From assembly GCF_937952055.1 (NCBI RefSeq), contig NZ_CALFYO010000010.1, positions 146,370 to 210,369 on the forward strand: a stretch of 64,000 bases of DNA, read 5' to 3'. Each line of letters starts with the position of its first letter. Within the stretch, counting starts at the first letter, position 1. Below the pieces are notes generated by a model that worked only from the letters and a program-made list of their open reading frames with translations, ran no database searches and was not told the DNA's origin. A program made the translations under genes and the position numbers. Origin of the DNA: an uncultured Piscinibacter sp. GTDB lineage: Bacteria > Pseudomonadota > Gammaproteobacteria > Burkholderiales > Burkholderiaceae_C. Shown piece after piece: positions 48,917 to 57,964 of this stretch.

Positions 48917-50614
48917 TCAGCGCACGAAATCGGTGAGCAGTTCGCCGGCCAGCGGCGCCCCGTCGAGCAGCCCCTGGTTGTTCGCCACCTGGCGGCCGTT
49001 GACCCACACGCCGTGCACGCCGAGCGCATCGGTGGTCAGCCGCGGCGCGCCGCCGGGCAGGTCGTGCACGCGTCGCGTCGGCGCGCGGCCCACCGTGGCC
49101 GGGTCGAACAGCAGCAGGTCGGCGGCGAAGCCCTCGCGCAGCAGGCCGCGGTCCTGCAGCCCGAAGATCTGCGCGCTCTGCAGCGTCAGGCGGCGCACCG
49201 CCTCGCTCAGGCTCATCACGCCGAGCTCGCGCGACCAATGGCCCATCAGGTGCAGGCCGAAGCCGGCGTCGTTGAAGAAGGTGAGGTGCGCGCCGGCGTC
49301 CGACAGCGACACCAGGCTGTGCGGGTGCGTGAGCAGCCGGGCCACCGCCTCTTCGTCGCTGTTGAGCAGCTGTGCGGTGAAGATGGTGGTGAGGTCCTCG
49401 TCGAGCGCGAGGTCGATCATGAAGTCCAGCGGGTCCTTGCCGGCGCGGTGCGCCAGTTCGGCGATGCTCTTCTGCTCGAGTGCGCGGTGGCGTTCCTGCG
49501 CGACCTGCACCACGTGCACCTTCTCCCACTCACCGTTGAACAGCCGGAAGGTGGCCGGCGCGGCGAGTTCGGCCCGCACGCGGGCGCGGAACTGCGGGTC
49601 GGCCAGCAACGCCTCCAGCGCCGCGCCCTTCAAGGCCAGCGCCGGCTGCCAACTGTGCAGGCCTTCCACCGGGTAGGGCGAGGCGAGCGTGAACTCCATC
49701 GTCAGCGGGCAGCACGACACCTGTCCGATCAGCTGACGGCCGCGCGAATTGGCGGCGCTGATGGCGTCGAGGTCGGCGAACACCGCGCCGGGGTTGGTGC
49801 CGTTGTGCAGCAGCGCGGCGATCATCACCGGCCGGCCGGCGCGCGCTGCCATCTCCTCCAGCAGCGCCACCGGCATCTGCCCGCCCTTGGTGATCATGTA
49901 GACGCCGCCGCCGCGATGCGCCATCGCCTGGATCAGCGCGAGATGCTCGGCGTCGCCGGCCAGCCGCGAAGGCATGGGAATGCCGCCTTCGCCGTTGTGC
50001 GCCGGACTGGTGGAGCTGGCGAAGCCGACCGCGCCGGCGTCCATGGCCTCGCGGATCACTGCCGCCATCGCGGCGATCTCTTCCGGTGTGGCCTCGCGCT
50101 GCGTGGCGGCGTCGCCCATCACCCAGGTGCGCACCGACGAGTGACCGACGTAGCAGGCGAGATTGACCGCGCTGCGGCTGAGCCGCAGCTGCGCGAGGTA
50201 CTCGGCGAAGGTCTCGAACTCCCAGCGGATGCCCTGGCGCAGCACGTCCAGCGACATGCCTTCCACCTGCGTGAGGTTGCGCATCGTGCGCTCCCTGTCG
50301 GCGGGGCGGCACGGTGCGATGGTGAATCCGCAGTTGCCGATCACCGCGGTGGTCACGCCCAGCGCAGGGGACGGCCGCACGTACGGGTCCCAGGTGACCT
50401 GGGCGTCGAAGTGCGTGTGGCTGTCGATGATGCCGGGCATCAGCGCCAGGCCGCTGGCGTCGATCACCTGCGCGGCGTCGACCGGCAGCGAGCGGCCGCC
50501 GGTGGCGATGGCCCGGATGCGCCCGTCACGAACGGCGAGATCGCCGCTCACCGCATCGGCACCGCTGCCGTCGAAGATCTGCGCGCCGCGGATGAGCAGG
50601 TCGTCCGAGGCCAT
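48917..50614 (-). CDS. N-acyl-D-amino-acid deacylase-type amidohydrolase
   Basis: A 565-residue cytoplasmic metal hydrolase: MPGIIDSHTHFDAQVTWDPY (~58-77, metal ligands), TTAVIGNCGFTIAPCRP, and later SDAGAHLTFF. It matches the D-aminoacylase/dihydroorotase group that removes acyl groups from N-acyl-D-amino acids. It starts 1 base after the dehydrogenase gene and is the last gene of a four-gene catabolic operon under a GntR regulator. The real substrate is unknown. Confidence 0.88.
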   Translation of the reverse strand: MASDDLLIRGAQIFDGSGADAVSGDLAVRDGRIRAIATGGRSLPVDAAQVIDASGLALMPGIIDSHTHFDAQVTWDPYVRPSPALGVTTAVIGNCGFTIAPCRPADRERTMRNLTQVEGMSLDVLRQGIRWEFETFAEYLAQLRLSRSAVNLACYVGHSSVRTWVMGDAATQREATPEEIAAMAAVIREAMDAGAVGFASSTSPAHNGEGGIPMPSRLAGDAEHLALIQAMAHRGGGVYMITKGGQMPVALLEEMAARAGRPVMIAALLHNGTNPGAVFADLDAISAANSRGRQLIGQVSCCPLTMEFTLASPYPVEGLHSWQPALALKGAALEALLADPQFRARVRAELAAPATFRLFNGEWEKVHVVQVAQERHRALEQKSIAELAHRAGKDPLDFMIDLALDEDLTTIFTAQLLNSDEEAVARLLTHPHSLVSLSDAGAHLTFFNDAGFGLHLMGHWSRELGVMSLSEAVRRLTLQSAQIFGLQDRGLLREGFAADLLLFDPATVGRAPTRRVHDLPGGAPRLTTDALGVHGVWVNGRQVANNQGLLDGAPLAGELLTDFVR

Positions 50615-50615
50615 G

Positions 50616-51974
50616 TCAGGCGCTCCTGCGGGCAGCGGGCGCGAACAGGTCCTCCATGGCCTTGCGCGTGCGGTAGGCGTGCGTGCCGGTGTCCATCGCC
50701 ACGTCGGCCCAGCTCAGGCTCTGCCCCTTCTTCACGGGGCGCACCACCTTCACGTTGTGTGCCAGGCCGAGCGGCACGCCGCCCATCGCCGTCGACGTCG
50801 CCGCCGGCAGCAGCTTGCCCCAGACGGTGTAGCCACCCTCGCCGTCGAGCATGTCGCCCGGCGCCAGGTCGCGCTTGGCGGTGGCGACCACGTCGGCGTT
50901 CCAGCCAGTGGCCACGCCGGTGGGCTCGCCGCGCAACGCCACGCTGGCCACGGACACACCGACCTCCAGGCCGATCAGGTGCCAGCGCTTGTAGAGCGTG
51001 AAGTAGCGCCCGCTCGGGTCGGTGTGGGCGTTGTACTCCTCGAAGCAGTTCTTGATGTACTCGGTCTCGGCCTCCACGGTGACCCACACGCCCATGCGGA
51101 TGTCGTAGGGGATCCGTCGGCCGTCGGCTTCGAGGGACGAGATCACCTCGACCATGCCCTTGCGCTCGAGCACGCCGCCCTCGCTCTTCGGACGGGTGAC
51201 GTAGGGAATGTCCTCCACGCTCGCCGGCGGGTAGAGCAGGCCGTTGCTCGGCACGGCCAGGCCGGTGGCGTTGGACACGGCGGTCGACTCGATCGAGGGC
51301 TTGGAGCCGTCGAGGAAGCTGTTGAACATCTTCGGGTTCAGGCCGCCGCGCACGGCCTGCTCCGGCGTGAGGCCGTAGTAGCCCCACACCGTGTCCGGCG
51401 TCGACTCGCAGAAGTGCGGCAGCCACTTGTGGCCGCGCCCCGCGGCCACCACCGGGAAGCCACAGGTGCGCGCCCAGTCGACCAGGTCGCAGATCAGCGC
51501 CGGCTGGTCGCCGAAGGCCATCGAGTAGACGACGCCGGCATCGGCCGCCTTCTTCGCCAGCAGCGCTCCGCAGAAGGCATCGGCTTCGACGGTGACGTTG
51601 ACGACGTGCTTCTTCTGGTTGAAGGCTTCGAGGCAGTGGTCCACCGCGGCGATCGGGTTGCCCGTGCATTCGACGATCACGTCGATCGCCGGATGGCGCA
51701 CCAGCGCCGTCCAGTCGTCTCCGACGTGGGTGCTGCCGGTCTTCACTGCCTCGTCGAGCGAGCCGGCTTGCGTGCGCGCCGCGTCCCAGCCGACGCGCGC
51801 AAGATTGGCCTGTGCCGCAGCGGGCGACAGGTCGGCAATGCCGACCAGGTGCACGCCGGGCGTGCGCGGCACCTGCGCGAGATACATCGAGCCGAACTTG
51901 CCGGCACCGATCAGGCCGATGCGCACCGGCCGGCCTTCGGCCTCGCGCTGCTGGAGTTTGCGGTGGAGATTCAT
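50616..51974 (-). CDS. NAD(P)-dependent dehydrogenase with SAF domain
   Basis: A 452-residue enzyme: Rossmann start IGLIGAGKFGSMYLAQVP (~19-36), a homoserine-dehydrogenase-like middle (DVIVECTGNP, KKHVVNVTVEADAFCG) and a C-terminal SAF-type domain (~350-435; ATAKRDLAPGDMLDGEGGYT). Such proteins occur in carbohydrate or amino-acid derivative catabolism; relatives are often misannotated as FlgA. Substrate not known. One base separates it from the PhyH gene. Confidence 0.85.
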   Translation of the reverse strand: MNLHRKLQQREAEGRPVRIGLIGAGKFGSMYLAQVPRTPGVHLVGIADLSPAAAQANLARVGWDAARTQAGSLDEAVKTGSTHVGDDWTALVRHPAIDVIVECTGNPIAAVDHCLEAFNQKKHVVNVTVEADAFCGALLAKKAADAGVVYSMAFGDQPALICDLVDWARTCGFPVVAAGRGHKWLPHFCESTPDTVWGYYGLTPEQAVRGGLNPKMFNSFLDGSKPSIESTAVSNATGLAVPSNGLLYPPASVEDIPYVTRPKSEGGVLERKGMVEVISSLEADGRRIPYDIRMGVWVTVEAETEYIKNCFEEYNAHTDPSGRYFTLYKRWHLIGLEVGVSVASVALRGEPTGVATGWNADVVATAKRDLAPGDMLDGEGGYTVWGKLLPAATSTAMGGVPLGLAHNVKVVRPVKKGQSLSWADVAMDTGTHAYRTRKAMEDLFAPAARRSA

Positions 51975-51975
51975 G

Positions 51976-52857
51976 TCAGGCGGCCTTTCTGGATTCGGCG
52001 ATCGGTTCGGGGGAGGTCACCAACGCGCGGCCCGGCATGCCGTCTTGCCACGGCAGCGCGACCGGGTAGGGCTTGAGCAGGCAGTCGTCGGGCAGGCAGT
52101 CGATCGGCGTGAAGTCGCGGTGTGCGATGTATTCCGGCCGCTTGAAGCGGCGGATGTGGTTGCTGACGGCGCACAGGCTCAGGTAGACGCTGACGCGGTT
52201 CCACGGCGACAGGTTGCTCGTCGAGGCGTGCACCAGGCATGAATGGAACAGGATCATCGAGCCGGCCGGGCCCTTGGGCGAGACGATGCCGCCGTTCTTG
52301 CCGCCGGCGCGCTCGACCAGCTGGCGGATGAGGTCGTTGTCGACCGTCCACAGCGGGTAGCTGGTCGTCGTCAGGTCGTGCTTCGCGTCGATCACGCCCT
52401 TTTTGTGGCTGCCCGGGATGAACATCAGCGGGCCGTTGAACTCGTTCACGTCGTCGAGGAAGATGGCCACGTTCATCGCGCGCTCGGTGGGCATCAGGTC
52501 GTCGTTCTTCCAGGTGCCGTAGTCCTGGTGCCACTGCCAGACGTCGCCCTCGAAGGCCATCTTGCCGTTGATCTTGAACTGGTGCATGTACAGCTTCTCG
52601 CCGAACAGGTCCTGCACTGGCTCGACCATGCGCGGGTGGCGCGCCAGCCTGGCGAACGGCGCGCTGTACAGGTGCGCGGCGAAGTTCGTGCGCACCGCGT
52701 CGGAGTCTTTCTCGCGCACGTTGTAGGCCTCCCGGCGGGCGTAGAGATCGGGTACGGCGTCGGTCAGCACCTTTGTCTCCGCCGGCGTGAACAGCCCGGG
52801 GAAGAACAGGTAGCCCTCGCGGTCGAACTCGGCGATCTGCTCGGGGGTGAGTCTCAT
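51976..52857 (-). CDS. Phytanoyl-CoA dioxygenase (PhyH)-family Fe(II)/2-oxoglutarate oxygenase
   Basis: A 293-residue enzyme. Iron ligands: the HxD motif in WHQDYGTW (~110) and the distal His in HSCLVHAST (~210), with a following Arg in WNRVSVYL for 2-oxoglutarate. EFDREGYLFFPGLFTPAE is the typical N-terminus. It hydroxylates a small molecule and needs oxygen and iron. It overlaps the GntR gene (4 bases). Confidence 0.88.
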   Translation of the reverse strand: MRLTPEQIAEFDREGYLFFPGLFTPAETKVLTDAVPDLYARREAYNVREKDSDAVRTNFAAHLYSAPFARLARHPRMVEPVQDLFGEKLYMHQFKINGKMAFEGDVWQWHQDYGTWKNDDLMPTERAMNVAIFLDDVNEFNGPLMFIPGSHKKGVIDAKHDLTTTSYPLWTVDNDLIRQLVERAGGKNGGIVSPKGPAGSMILFHSCLVHASTSNLSPWNRVSVYLSLCAVSNHIRRFKRPEYIAHRDFTPIDCLPDDCLLKPYPVALPWQDGMPGRALVTSPEPIAESRKAA

Positions 52858-53552
52858 GGCTTGTCTCCTTGGGCAATGTGCACCGCGTGGCCACCCGCGG
52901 CGGCGCCGAGGTGGCGGGTGATGTGGTCGCTGGCGCGATCGGCGTGCTCGCGCATCAGGCGTTCGGCGCGTTCGGCGTCGCCCTCGGCGATGGCCCGCGC
53001 GATGGCCTCGTGCTCGTCCCACACCGACTCGCGCAGCGCCGCCGCCTGCAGCGAGGCGCCCATGGCACGGCGGATGTGCGCCCAGTGCAGGTGGGCGCTG
53101 CGCGGGATCAGCGCATTGTGGGAAGCGGCATAGACGGCGTTGTGGAAGGCGATGTCGGCATCGATCATGGCCTGCACGCTGCGCCCGCGCGCCGCCTTGC
53201 GGCCGCGCTCGATCAGCTTCCCGTCCAGTGGCTCACGGTGCCGGGCGGCCAGCCTGGCGGCGAGGCCGTCGAGTGCGCCGCGCACCTGGTAGACGGCGGC
53301 GATGCCCGGCGCGTCCAGCGGCGCGACCTGCACGCCGCGGCCGGGGGCATCGAGCACCAGCCCATCCTGCTTGAGCAGGCGCAGCGCCTGCAGCACGGGC
53401 TGGCGCGACACGGCGAACTGTTGCGCGAGTTCTTCCTGCGTGATGCGCGCGCCCGGCGCCAGCGTGCCGTCGCTGATCGCGCCGAGCAACGCCCGATAGA
53501 CCTGATCGACCAGGTCGGGCGCGACGTTCAGCTTGAGCAGGGAGGCAGTCAT
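52854..53552 (-). CDS. GntR (FadR/FCD subfamily) transcriptional regulator
   Basis: A 232-residue regulator with the GntR winged helix-turn-helix (about 8-75; ISDGTLAPGARITQEELAQQ, FAVSRQPVLQALRLL) and an FCD ligand-binding domain (~95-220; DADIAFHNAVYAASHN). It probably represses the three downstream genes of its own operon until a pathway metabolite binds. The ATG at 53552 follows AGGGAGG-type sequence; a 24-bp palindrome lies 17 bases upstream. Confidence 0.9.
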   Translation of the reverse strand: MTASLLKLNVAPDLVDQVYRALLGAISDGTLAPGARITQEELAQQFAVSRQPVLQALRLLKQDGLVLDAPGRGVQVAPLDAPGIAAVYQVRGALDGLAARLAARHREPLDGKLIERGRKAARGRSVQAMIDADIAFHNAVYAASHNALIPRSAHLHWAHIRRAMGASLQAAALRESVWDEHEAIARAIAEGDAERAERLMREHADRASDHITRHLGAAAGGHAVHIAQGDKP

Positions 53553-53568
53553 CGCCAGCGGCTGGTTG

Positions 53569-53592
53569 GTGTACTCTGTATACAGAATACAC
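53569..53592. promoter_or_regulatory. 24-bp near-perfect palindrome, GntR operator
   Basis: GTGTACTCTGTATACAGAATACAC: the two 12-base halves are inverted copies with one mismatch and a perfect TCTGTATACAGA core. FadR/FCD-type regulators favour TGTATACA-type centres. It lies 16 bases before the GntR start and 94 bases before the divergent GGDEF gene, so autoregulation is likely and control of the cyclase gene possible. Confidence 0.75.
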
Positions 53593-53686
53593 GGTTCCTG
53601 CCCAAGATCAAGCAAATCAGCGAAGCCTTATCCTTCGCATCCGCTCCTTCGTCACCGCCCGTCGCCTCGCGTCGCTGGATCCGTTC

Positions 53687-55504
53687 ATGACCGCCATGCC
53701 CGCCACGTCCGCCAAACGGTCTCCGTCGCTGTCTGCCCGGCTGCTGCGGTGGCTGCCTCGTTGGCTGACCGGCCGCCGCGGTCCGCCCTACCAGGAAGTG
53801 CTCGATGCCATGGAGGCTGGCATCGTGCTGTACGACACGCAGGACCGGTTGGTGCTGTGCAACCGCAACTTCCGCGCGCTCTATCCTGGGCTGGCGCACC
53901 GGCTCGTGCCGGGTCAGCGCTTCGAGGCGCTGGTGCGCGAGGCCATCGCGCTCGGGCTGATCCCGCAGGCGCGGGGCCATGTCGAAGCCTTCGTCGCTGC
54001 CCGCGTGCAGCAGCACCTCCACCCGGGCCCGCCCCTGCTGCGTCAGATGGCCGACGGCCGCTGGCGCCGTATCAGCGAACAGCGCCTGGCCGACGGCAGC
54101 GTGCTCGCCTTCAGCATCGACGTGAGCGAACTGGTCGAGAAGGAGCGTGCGCTCGACGAGGCTCGCGGCCAGGCCCAGCAGGCGCACGAACGGCTGGAGG
54201 ACGCCATCGAGGCACTGCCCGACGGTTTCGCGCTGTTCGACGAAGACGACCGCCTGGTGGTGTGCAATCAGCGTTACCGCGACCTCTATCAGCTTTCCGC
54301 GCCGGCAATCCGTCCCGGCACCACGTTCGAGGCCATCCTGCGCTACGGCCTCGCGCGCGGCCAGTACCCTGCGGCCGAGAGTCAGGAGCTGACCTGGCTC
54401 GAGGAGCGCCTCTACCGTCACCGTCATGCCGACCAGCCCCTCCTGCAGGAGCTGCCCGGCAATCGCTGGCTGCGCATCGAGGAGCGCGCGACCCGGCTGG
54501 GCGGCGTCGCAGGCGTGCGCGTCGACGTCACCGAGCTGGTGCAGCGCGAGCAGCAGCTCAAGCAGCTCAACGCGCGCCTCGCGGACAGCCGTGCGCAACT
54601 GCACGCGGTGATCGGCACGGCGCTGTCGGCCATCCTCATGCTCGACGAGCGCGGCGTGGTGCTGTCGGCCAACCCGGCAGCGGCCACCATCTTCGGCTGG
54701 ACGGAGGAGGAGCTGGTCGGCCGCGACCTGCGCGTGCTCGTGCCCGCGGACCTGGTCGGCCACAGCACCGACCCCTTGGCGCTGCTGTCGACTCGCGCAA
54801 CCGACGTTCGCGCGGCACGCGGCGCGCCGCAGGACATCCGCGCCCGCCACCGCGACGGCCATGCCGTGGTGGTGCAGCTCGCGCTCTCGCGGCTGGAGAC
54901 CTCCGGCGCGGCGCGCTTCGTCGCGCTGTTCACCGACCTGTCGGAGCGCGAGGCCTATGCGCAGGCGCTTCGCGACGCCAGCGCGCAACTCGCCCTGCTG
55001 TCGGAGACCGACGCGCTGACGGCCATCGCCAACCGCCGTCGCTTCGACCGCGTGCTGCAGGAGGAGTGGCAGCGCAGCGGCCGCCATGGCCAGCCCCTGG
55101 CCCTGCTGCTCGTCGATGTCGACTACTTCAAGCGCTACAACGACAGCCTCGGGCACCCGATGGGCGACGACTGCCTGCGCGCGATCGCCCAGGTCCTGCG
55201 CGACTGCGTGCGCCGTGCCGGCGACCTCGTGGCGCGATACGGCGGCGAGGAGTTCGCGCTGCTGCTGCCGCACACCGGCGCCGCCGAGGCGATGGCCCTG
55301 GCGCTGACCTGCATCGAGGCGGTGGAGGCGGCTGCCCTGCCGCACCCCGACTCCCCGATGGCGCCGCACGTCACCCTGAGCATCGGCGTGGCCAGCATGG
55401 TGGCCACCGACGCGGCCGCGGCGTCGCCGCTGGTCGCCGCCGCCGACGCCGCGGTGTACGCGGCCAAGCGTGCCGGCCGGCGGCGCGCGGTGATGGCCGA
55501 GTAG
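53687..55504 (+). CDS. Diguanylate cyclase with three PAS-type sensor domains
   Basis: A 605-residue cytoplasmic protein. Three PAS-like domains (about 35-145, 160-280 and 305-430) contain PAS-7-like stretches such as DAMEAGIVLYDTQDRLVLCN and EALPDGFALFDEDDRLVVCN. The C-terminal GGDEF domain (~440-600) has an active RYGGEEFALLLP and the substrate helix DSLGHPMGDDCLRAIA, so it should make cyclic-di-GMP. There is no membrane helix. The first two PAS units are close repeats. Confidence 0.9.
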   Translation: MTAMPATSAKRSPSLSARLLRWLPRWLTGRRGPPYQEVLDAMEAGIVLYDTQDRLVLCNRNFRALYPGLAHRLVPGQRFEALVREAIALGLIPQARGHVEAFVAARVQQHLHPGPPLLRQMADGRWRRISEQRLADGSVLAFSIDVSELVEKERALDEARGQAQQAHERLEDAIEALPDGFALFDEDDRLVVCNQRYRDLYQLSAPAIRPGTTFEAILRYGLARGQYPAAESQELTWLEERLYRHRHADQPLLQELPGNRWLRIEERATRLGGVAGVRVDVTELVQREQQLKQLNARLADSRAQLHAVIGTALSAILMLDERGVVLSANPAAATIFGWTEEELVGRDLRVLVPADLVGHSTDPLALLSTRATDVRAARGAPQDIRARHRDGHAVVVQLALSRLETSGAARFVALFTDLSEREAYAQALRDASAQLALLSETDALTAIANRRRFDRVLQEEWQRSGRHGQPLALLLVDVDYFKRYNDSLGHPMGDDCLRAIAQVLRDCVRRAGDLVARYGGEEFALLLPHTGAAEAMALALTCIEAVEAAALPHPDSPMAPHVTLSIGVASMVATDAAAASPLVAAADAAVYAAKRAGRRRAVMAE

Positions 55505-55589
55505 GCTGCTGCAGCGGGCGCGCAAAAAGGGTCGAAAATACCGCCCTCGGCAAGCCTGCTCACCGGCCGGCCCCGCACCTCCCCAGACC

Positions 55590-56927
55590 ATGGCAACCAT
55601 CCTCCAACACCTTCCCACCGGCCAGAAGGTCGGCATCGCCTTCTCCGGCGGCCTGGACACCAGCGCCGCGCTGCACTGGATGAAGCTCAAGGGCGCCGTG
55701 CCCTACGCCTACACCGCCAACCTGGGGCAGCCCGACGAGCCGGACTACGACGACATTCCGCGCCGCGCGATGCAGTACGGTGCCGAGAAGGCACGCCTGA
55801 TCGACTGCCGCGCGCAGCTGGTGGCCGAGGGCATCGCCGCGCTGCAGTGCGGCGCCTTCCACATCTCCACCGCCGGCGTGACCTACTTCAACACCACGCC
55901 GATCGGCCGCGCCGTCACCGGCACGATGCTGGTCACCGCGATGAAGGAGGACGACGTCAACATCTGGGGCGACGGCAGCACCTTCAAGGGCAACGACATC
56001 GAGCGCTTCTACCGCTACGGCCTGCTCGCCAACCCGTCGCTGAAGATCTACAAGCCTTGGCTGGACCAGACCTTCATCGACGAGCTGGGCGGCCGCGCCG
56101 AGATGTCGGCCTTCATGACGAAGGCCGGATTCGCCTACAAGATGTCTGCCGAGAAGGCCTATTCGACCGATTCCAACATGCTCGGTGCCACCCACGAGGC
56201 GAAGGACCTGGAGCACCTGAACAGCGGCGTGAGGATCGTGCAGCCGATCATGGGCGTGGCCTTCTGGCGCGACGACATCGAGGTCAGGCGCGAGGAAGTG
56301 ACGGTGCGCTTCGAGGAGGGCCAGCCGGTCGCGTTGAACGGCAAGAGCTTCGCGAGCCCGGTGGAACTGCTGATGGAAGCCAACCGCATCGGCGGCCGGC
56401 ACGGCCTGGGCATGAGCGACCAGATCGAGAACCGCATCATCGAGGCCAAGAGCCGCGGCATCTACGAGGCGCCCGGCATGGCGCTGCTGCACATCGCCTA
56501 CGAGCGCCTGGTCACCGGCATCCACAACGAGGACACCATCGAGCAGTACCGCGACAACGGCCGCCGTCTGGGCCGCCTGCTCTACCAGGGCCGCTGGTTC
56601 GACCCGCAGGCGCTGATGTTGCGCGAGACGGCGCAGCGCTGGGTGGCGCGCGCCATCACCGGCGAGGTCACGCTGGAACTGCGCCGCGGCAACGACTACT
56701 CGCTGCTGAACACCGACTCGCCCAACCTGACCTACAAGCCGGAGCGGCTGACGATGGAGAAGGGCGAGTCGATGTTCTCGCCGCAGGACCGCATCGGCCA
56801 GCTGACCATGCGCAACCTCGACATCGTCGACACCCGCGACAAGCTGGCGACCTATTCGCAGGTCGGGCTGCTGCCCTCGGGCGGCTCGGAACTCCTGCCG
56901 CTGCTGAAGGACGATCGCGCCCGGTGA
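55590..56927 (+). CDS. argG: Argininosuccinate synthase
   Basis: A 445-residue cytoplasmic enzyme of arginine biosynthesis joining citrulline and aspartate with ATP. The P-loop-like KVGIAFSGGLDTSAALHWMK (about 12-31) and the length mark the longer ArgG type. Further motifs include VNIWGDGSTFKGNDIERFYR and KMSAEKAYSTDSNM. ATG 55590 follows CACCTCCC-rich sequence with no strong ribosome site. A GC hairpin (56929-56950) without T tract lies between its end and the convergent gene. Confidence 0.95.
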   Translation: MATILQHLPTGQKVGIAFSGGLDTSAALHWMKLKGAVPYAYTANLGQPDEPDYDDIPRRAMQYGAEKARLIDCRAQLVAEGIAALQCGAFHISTAGVTYFNTTPIGRAVTGTMLVTAMKEDDVNIWGDGSTFKGNDIERFYRYGLLANPSLKIYKPWLDQTFIDELGGRAEMSAFMTKAGFAYKMSAEKAYSTDSNMLGATHEAKDLEHLNSGVRIVQPIMGVAFWRDDIEVRREEVTVRFEEGQPVALNGKSFASPVELLMEANRIGGRHGLGMSDQIENRIIEAKSRGIYEAPGMALLHIAYERLVTGIHNEDTIEQYRDNGRRLGRLLYQGRWFDPQALMLRETAQRWVARAITGEVTLELRRGNDYSLLNTDSPNLTYKPERLTMEKGESMFSPQDRIGQLTMRNLDIVDTRDKLATYSQVGLLPSGGSELLPLLKDDRAR

Positions 56928-56967
56928 TGCGCCGGCGCGACGCCCGGCGCGACGAACTGGCGCGGTC

Positions 56968-57582
56968 CTAGTTGGCGAAGGGGTCGCGCGTCGGCGGCAC
57001 CTTGCCGAGCAGCGCGTCCTTCAGTTGCGCGTCGGCCGGTGACTTGCCGAGCCAGATCTTCATCATCGACGAGAAGAACTCCGGTTCCTTGATCGGCTCG
57101 CCCGCCGGCTTGCCGTTGAGCATCACGACGGTGCCGGTGCCCGGCACCCAGTCGACCGAGAAGTTCTCGCCGGCGTTCAGCTTCTTGCGCAGCGAGAAGA
57201 TCTCGCTCATGCGGATCGTGCCGGCGATCGACTTGGAGAAGTCCTCTCTCGATGCGTTGTCCTGCATGCCGCGGGTGAAGAGCTTGCCGAGCTCGTTGCC
57301 GTCGATGTCGCGCAGCATGACGATGTGAATGCGCTTGGCGCCCGGCGCGGCGAGCACCGCCTCGGGGGTGGCGGCCTTGGCGGCGAGGTACAGGCCGGCG
57401 GTGTAGACCTTGAACACGGCCTTGTAGCGGATGCCCGCCCCGTTGAGCTGCACCGTGCTGCTGCCGATCTGCAGCGACGGTTCGTACTTGACGCCGGCGA
57501 GCTCGACGGCCTGCGCTTGCGCGATCGGGGTGGTCAGGCACGCCAGCAAGGTGGCGACCAGGACGATGGTGCGACGGATCAC
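56968..57582 (-). CDS. Periplasmic chalcone-isomerase-like protein
   Basis: A 204-residue exported protein with signal peptide (about 1-23, ending AQA) and a chalcone-isomerase-like fold (~25-190; LNGAGIRYKAVFKVYTAGLY, LRDIDGNELGKLFTRGM). Bacterial members lack the plant enzyme activity and may bind fatty acids or heme-like ligands. GGAGAG precedes the GTG start at 57582. The gene stands alone, convergent with argG. Confidence 0.84.
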   Translation of the reverse strand: MIRRTIVLVATLLACLTTPIAQAQAVELAGVKYEPSLQIGSSTVQLNGAGIRYKAVFKVYTAGLYLAAKAATPEAVLAAPGAKRIHIVMLRDIDGNELGKLFTRGMQDNASREDFSKSIAGTIRMSEIFSLRKKLNAGENFSVDWVPGTGTVVMLNGKPAGEPIKEPEFFSSMMKIWLGKSPADAQLKDALLGKVPPTRDPFAN

Positions 57583-57728
57583 GACGCTCTCCGAAGTGGT
57601 TGGCTGCAGCCGGGTAGGCCCGCAAAGCCCGCGAGTTTGGCAAAGCGGGCCGGGGCTTGTCCATGGCGTATTGCACGAGTGGAGAGCGCTCCCCAGGTAC
57701 TTCGTGGCCGCTGCTACACTCGGCGCCC

Positions 57729-57815
57729 ATGTTTTCGACGCGCACGCAAACCAAGAGGTCGCACGACCGGGGAGCCTGGCCCTGGCGCCGCTCCTGCTGC
57801 CACGCCGGGCGCTGA
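57729..57815 (+). CDS. trpL: Tryptophan-operon leader peptide
   Basis: A 28-codon frame, MFSTRTQTKRSHDRGAWPWR followed by a short tail, with two tryptophan codons separated by one proline codon (57777-57785). It lies 150 bases upstream of trpE, where an attenuator is expected. Inverted repeats follow (for example GCCGGG at 57804-57809 with CCCGGC at 57816-57821), but I do not see a clear T-tract terminator. A possible -10 TACACT at 57715-57720 is very close to the ATG, and no good ribosome site is seen. The rest of the 382-base gap 57583-57964 shows no other gene. Confidence 0.6.
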   Translation: MFSTRTQTKRSHDRGAWPWRRSCCHAGR

Positions 57816-57964
57816 CCCGGCGCGTTTGCCTGCCGCGGAGCGCCGCGTTCCCCCATGAAGCGCGCCCTTCGGCTCCATCGGCTGGTCCGTCCCGCCGGCA
57901 CCACCGAATCGAACCGTCATGCGGACGAGCAACCCGTCCGCCGGGCCGTGGAGGGCCCTGACCC

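Noticed and set aside
57714..57932. 72-codon minus-strand frame over the trp leader
   Set aside because: It is antisense to the leader peptide, with no ribosome site or recognisable domain.
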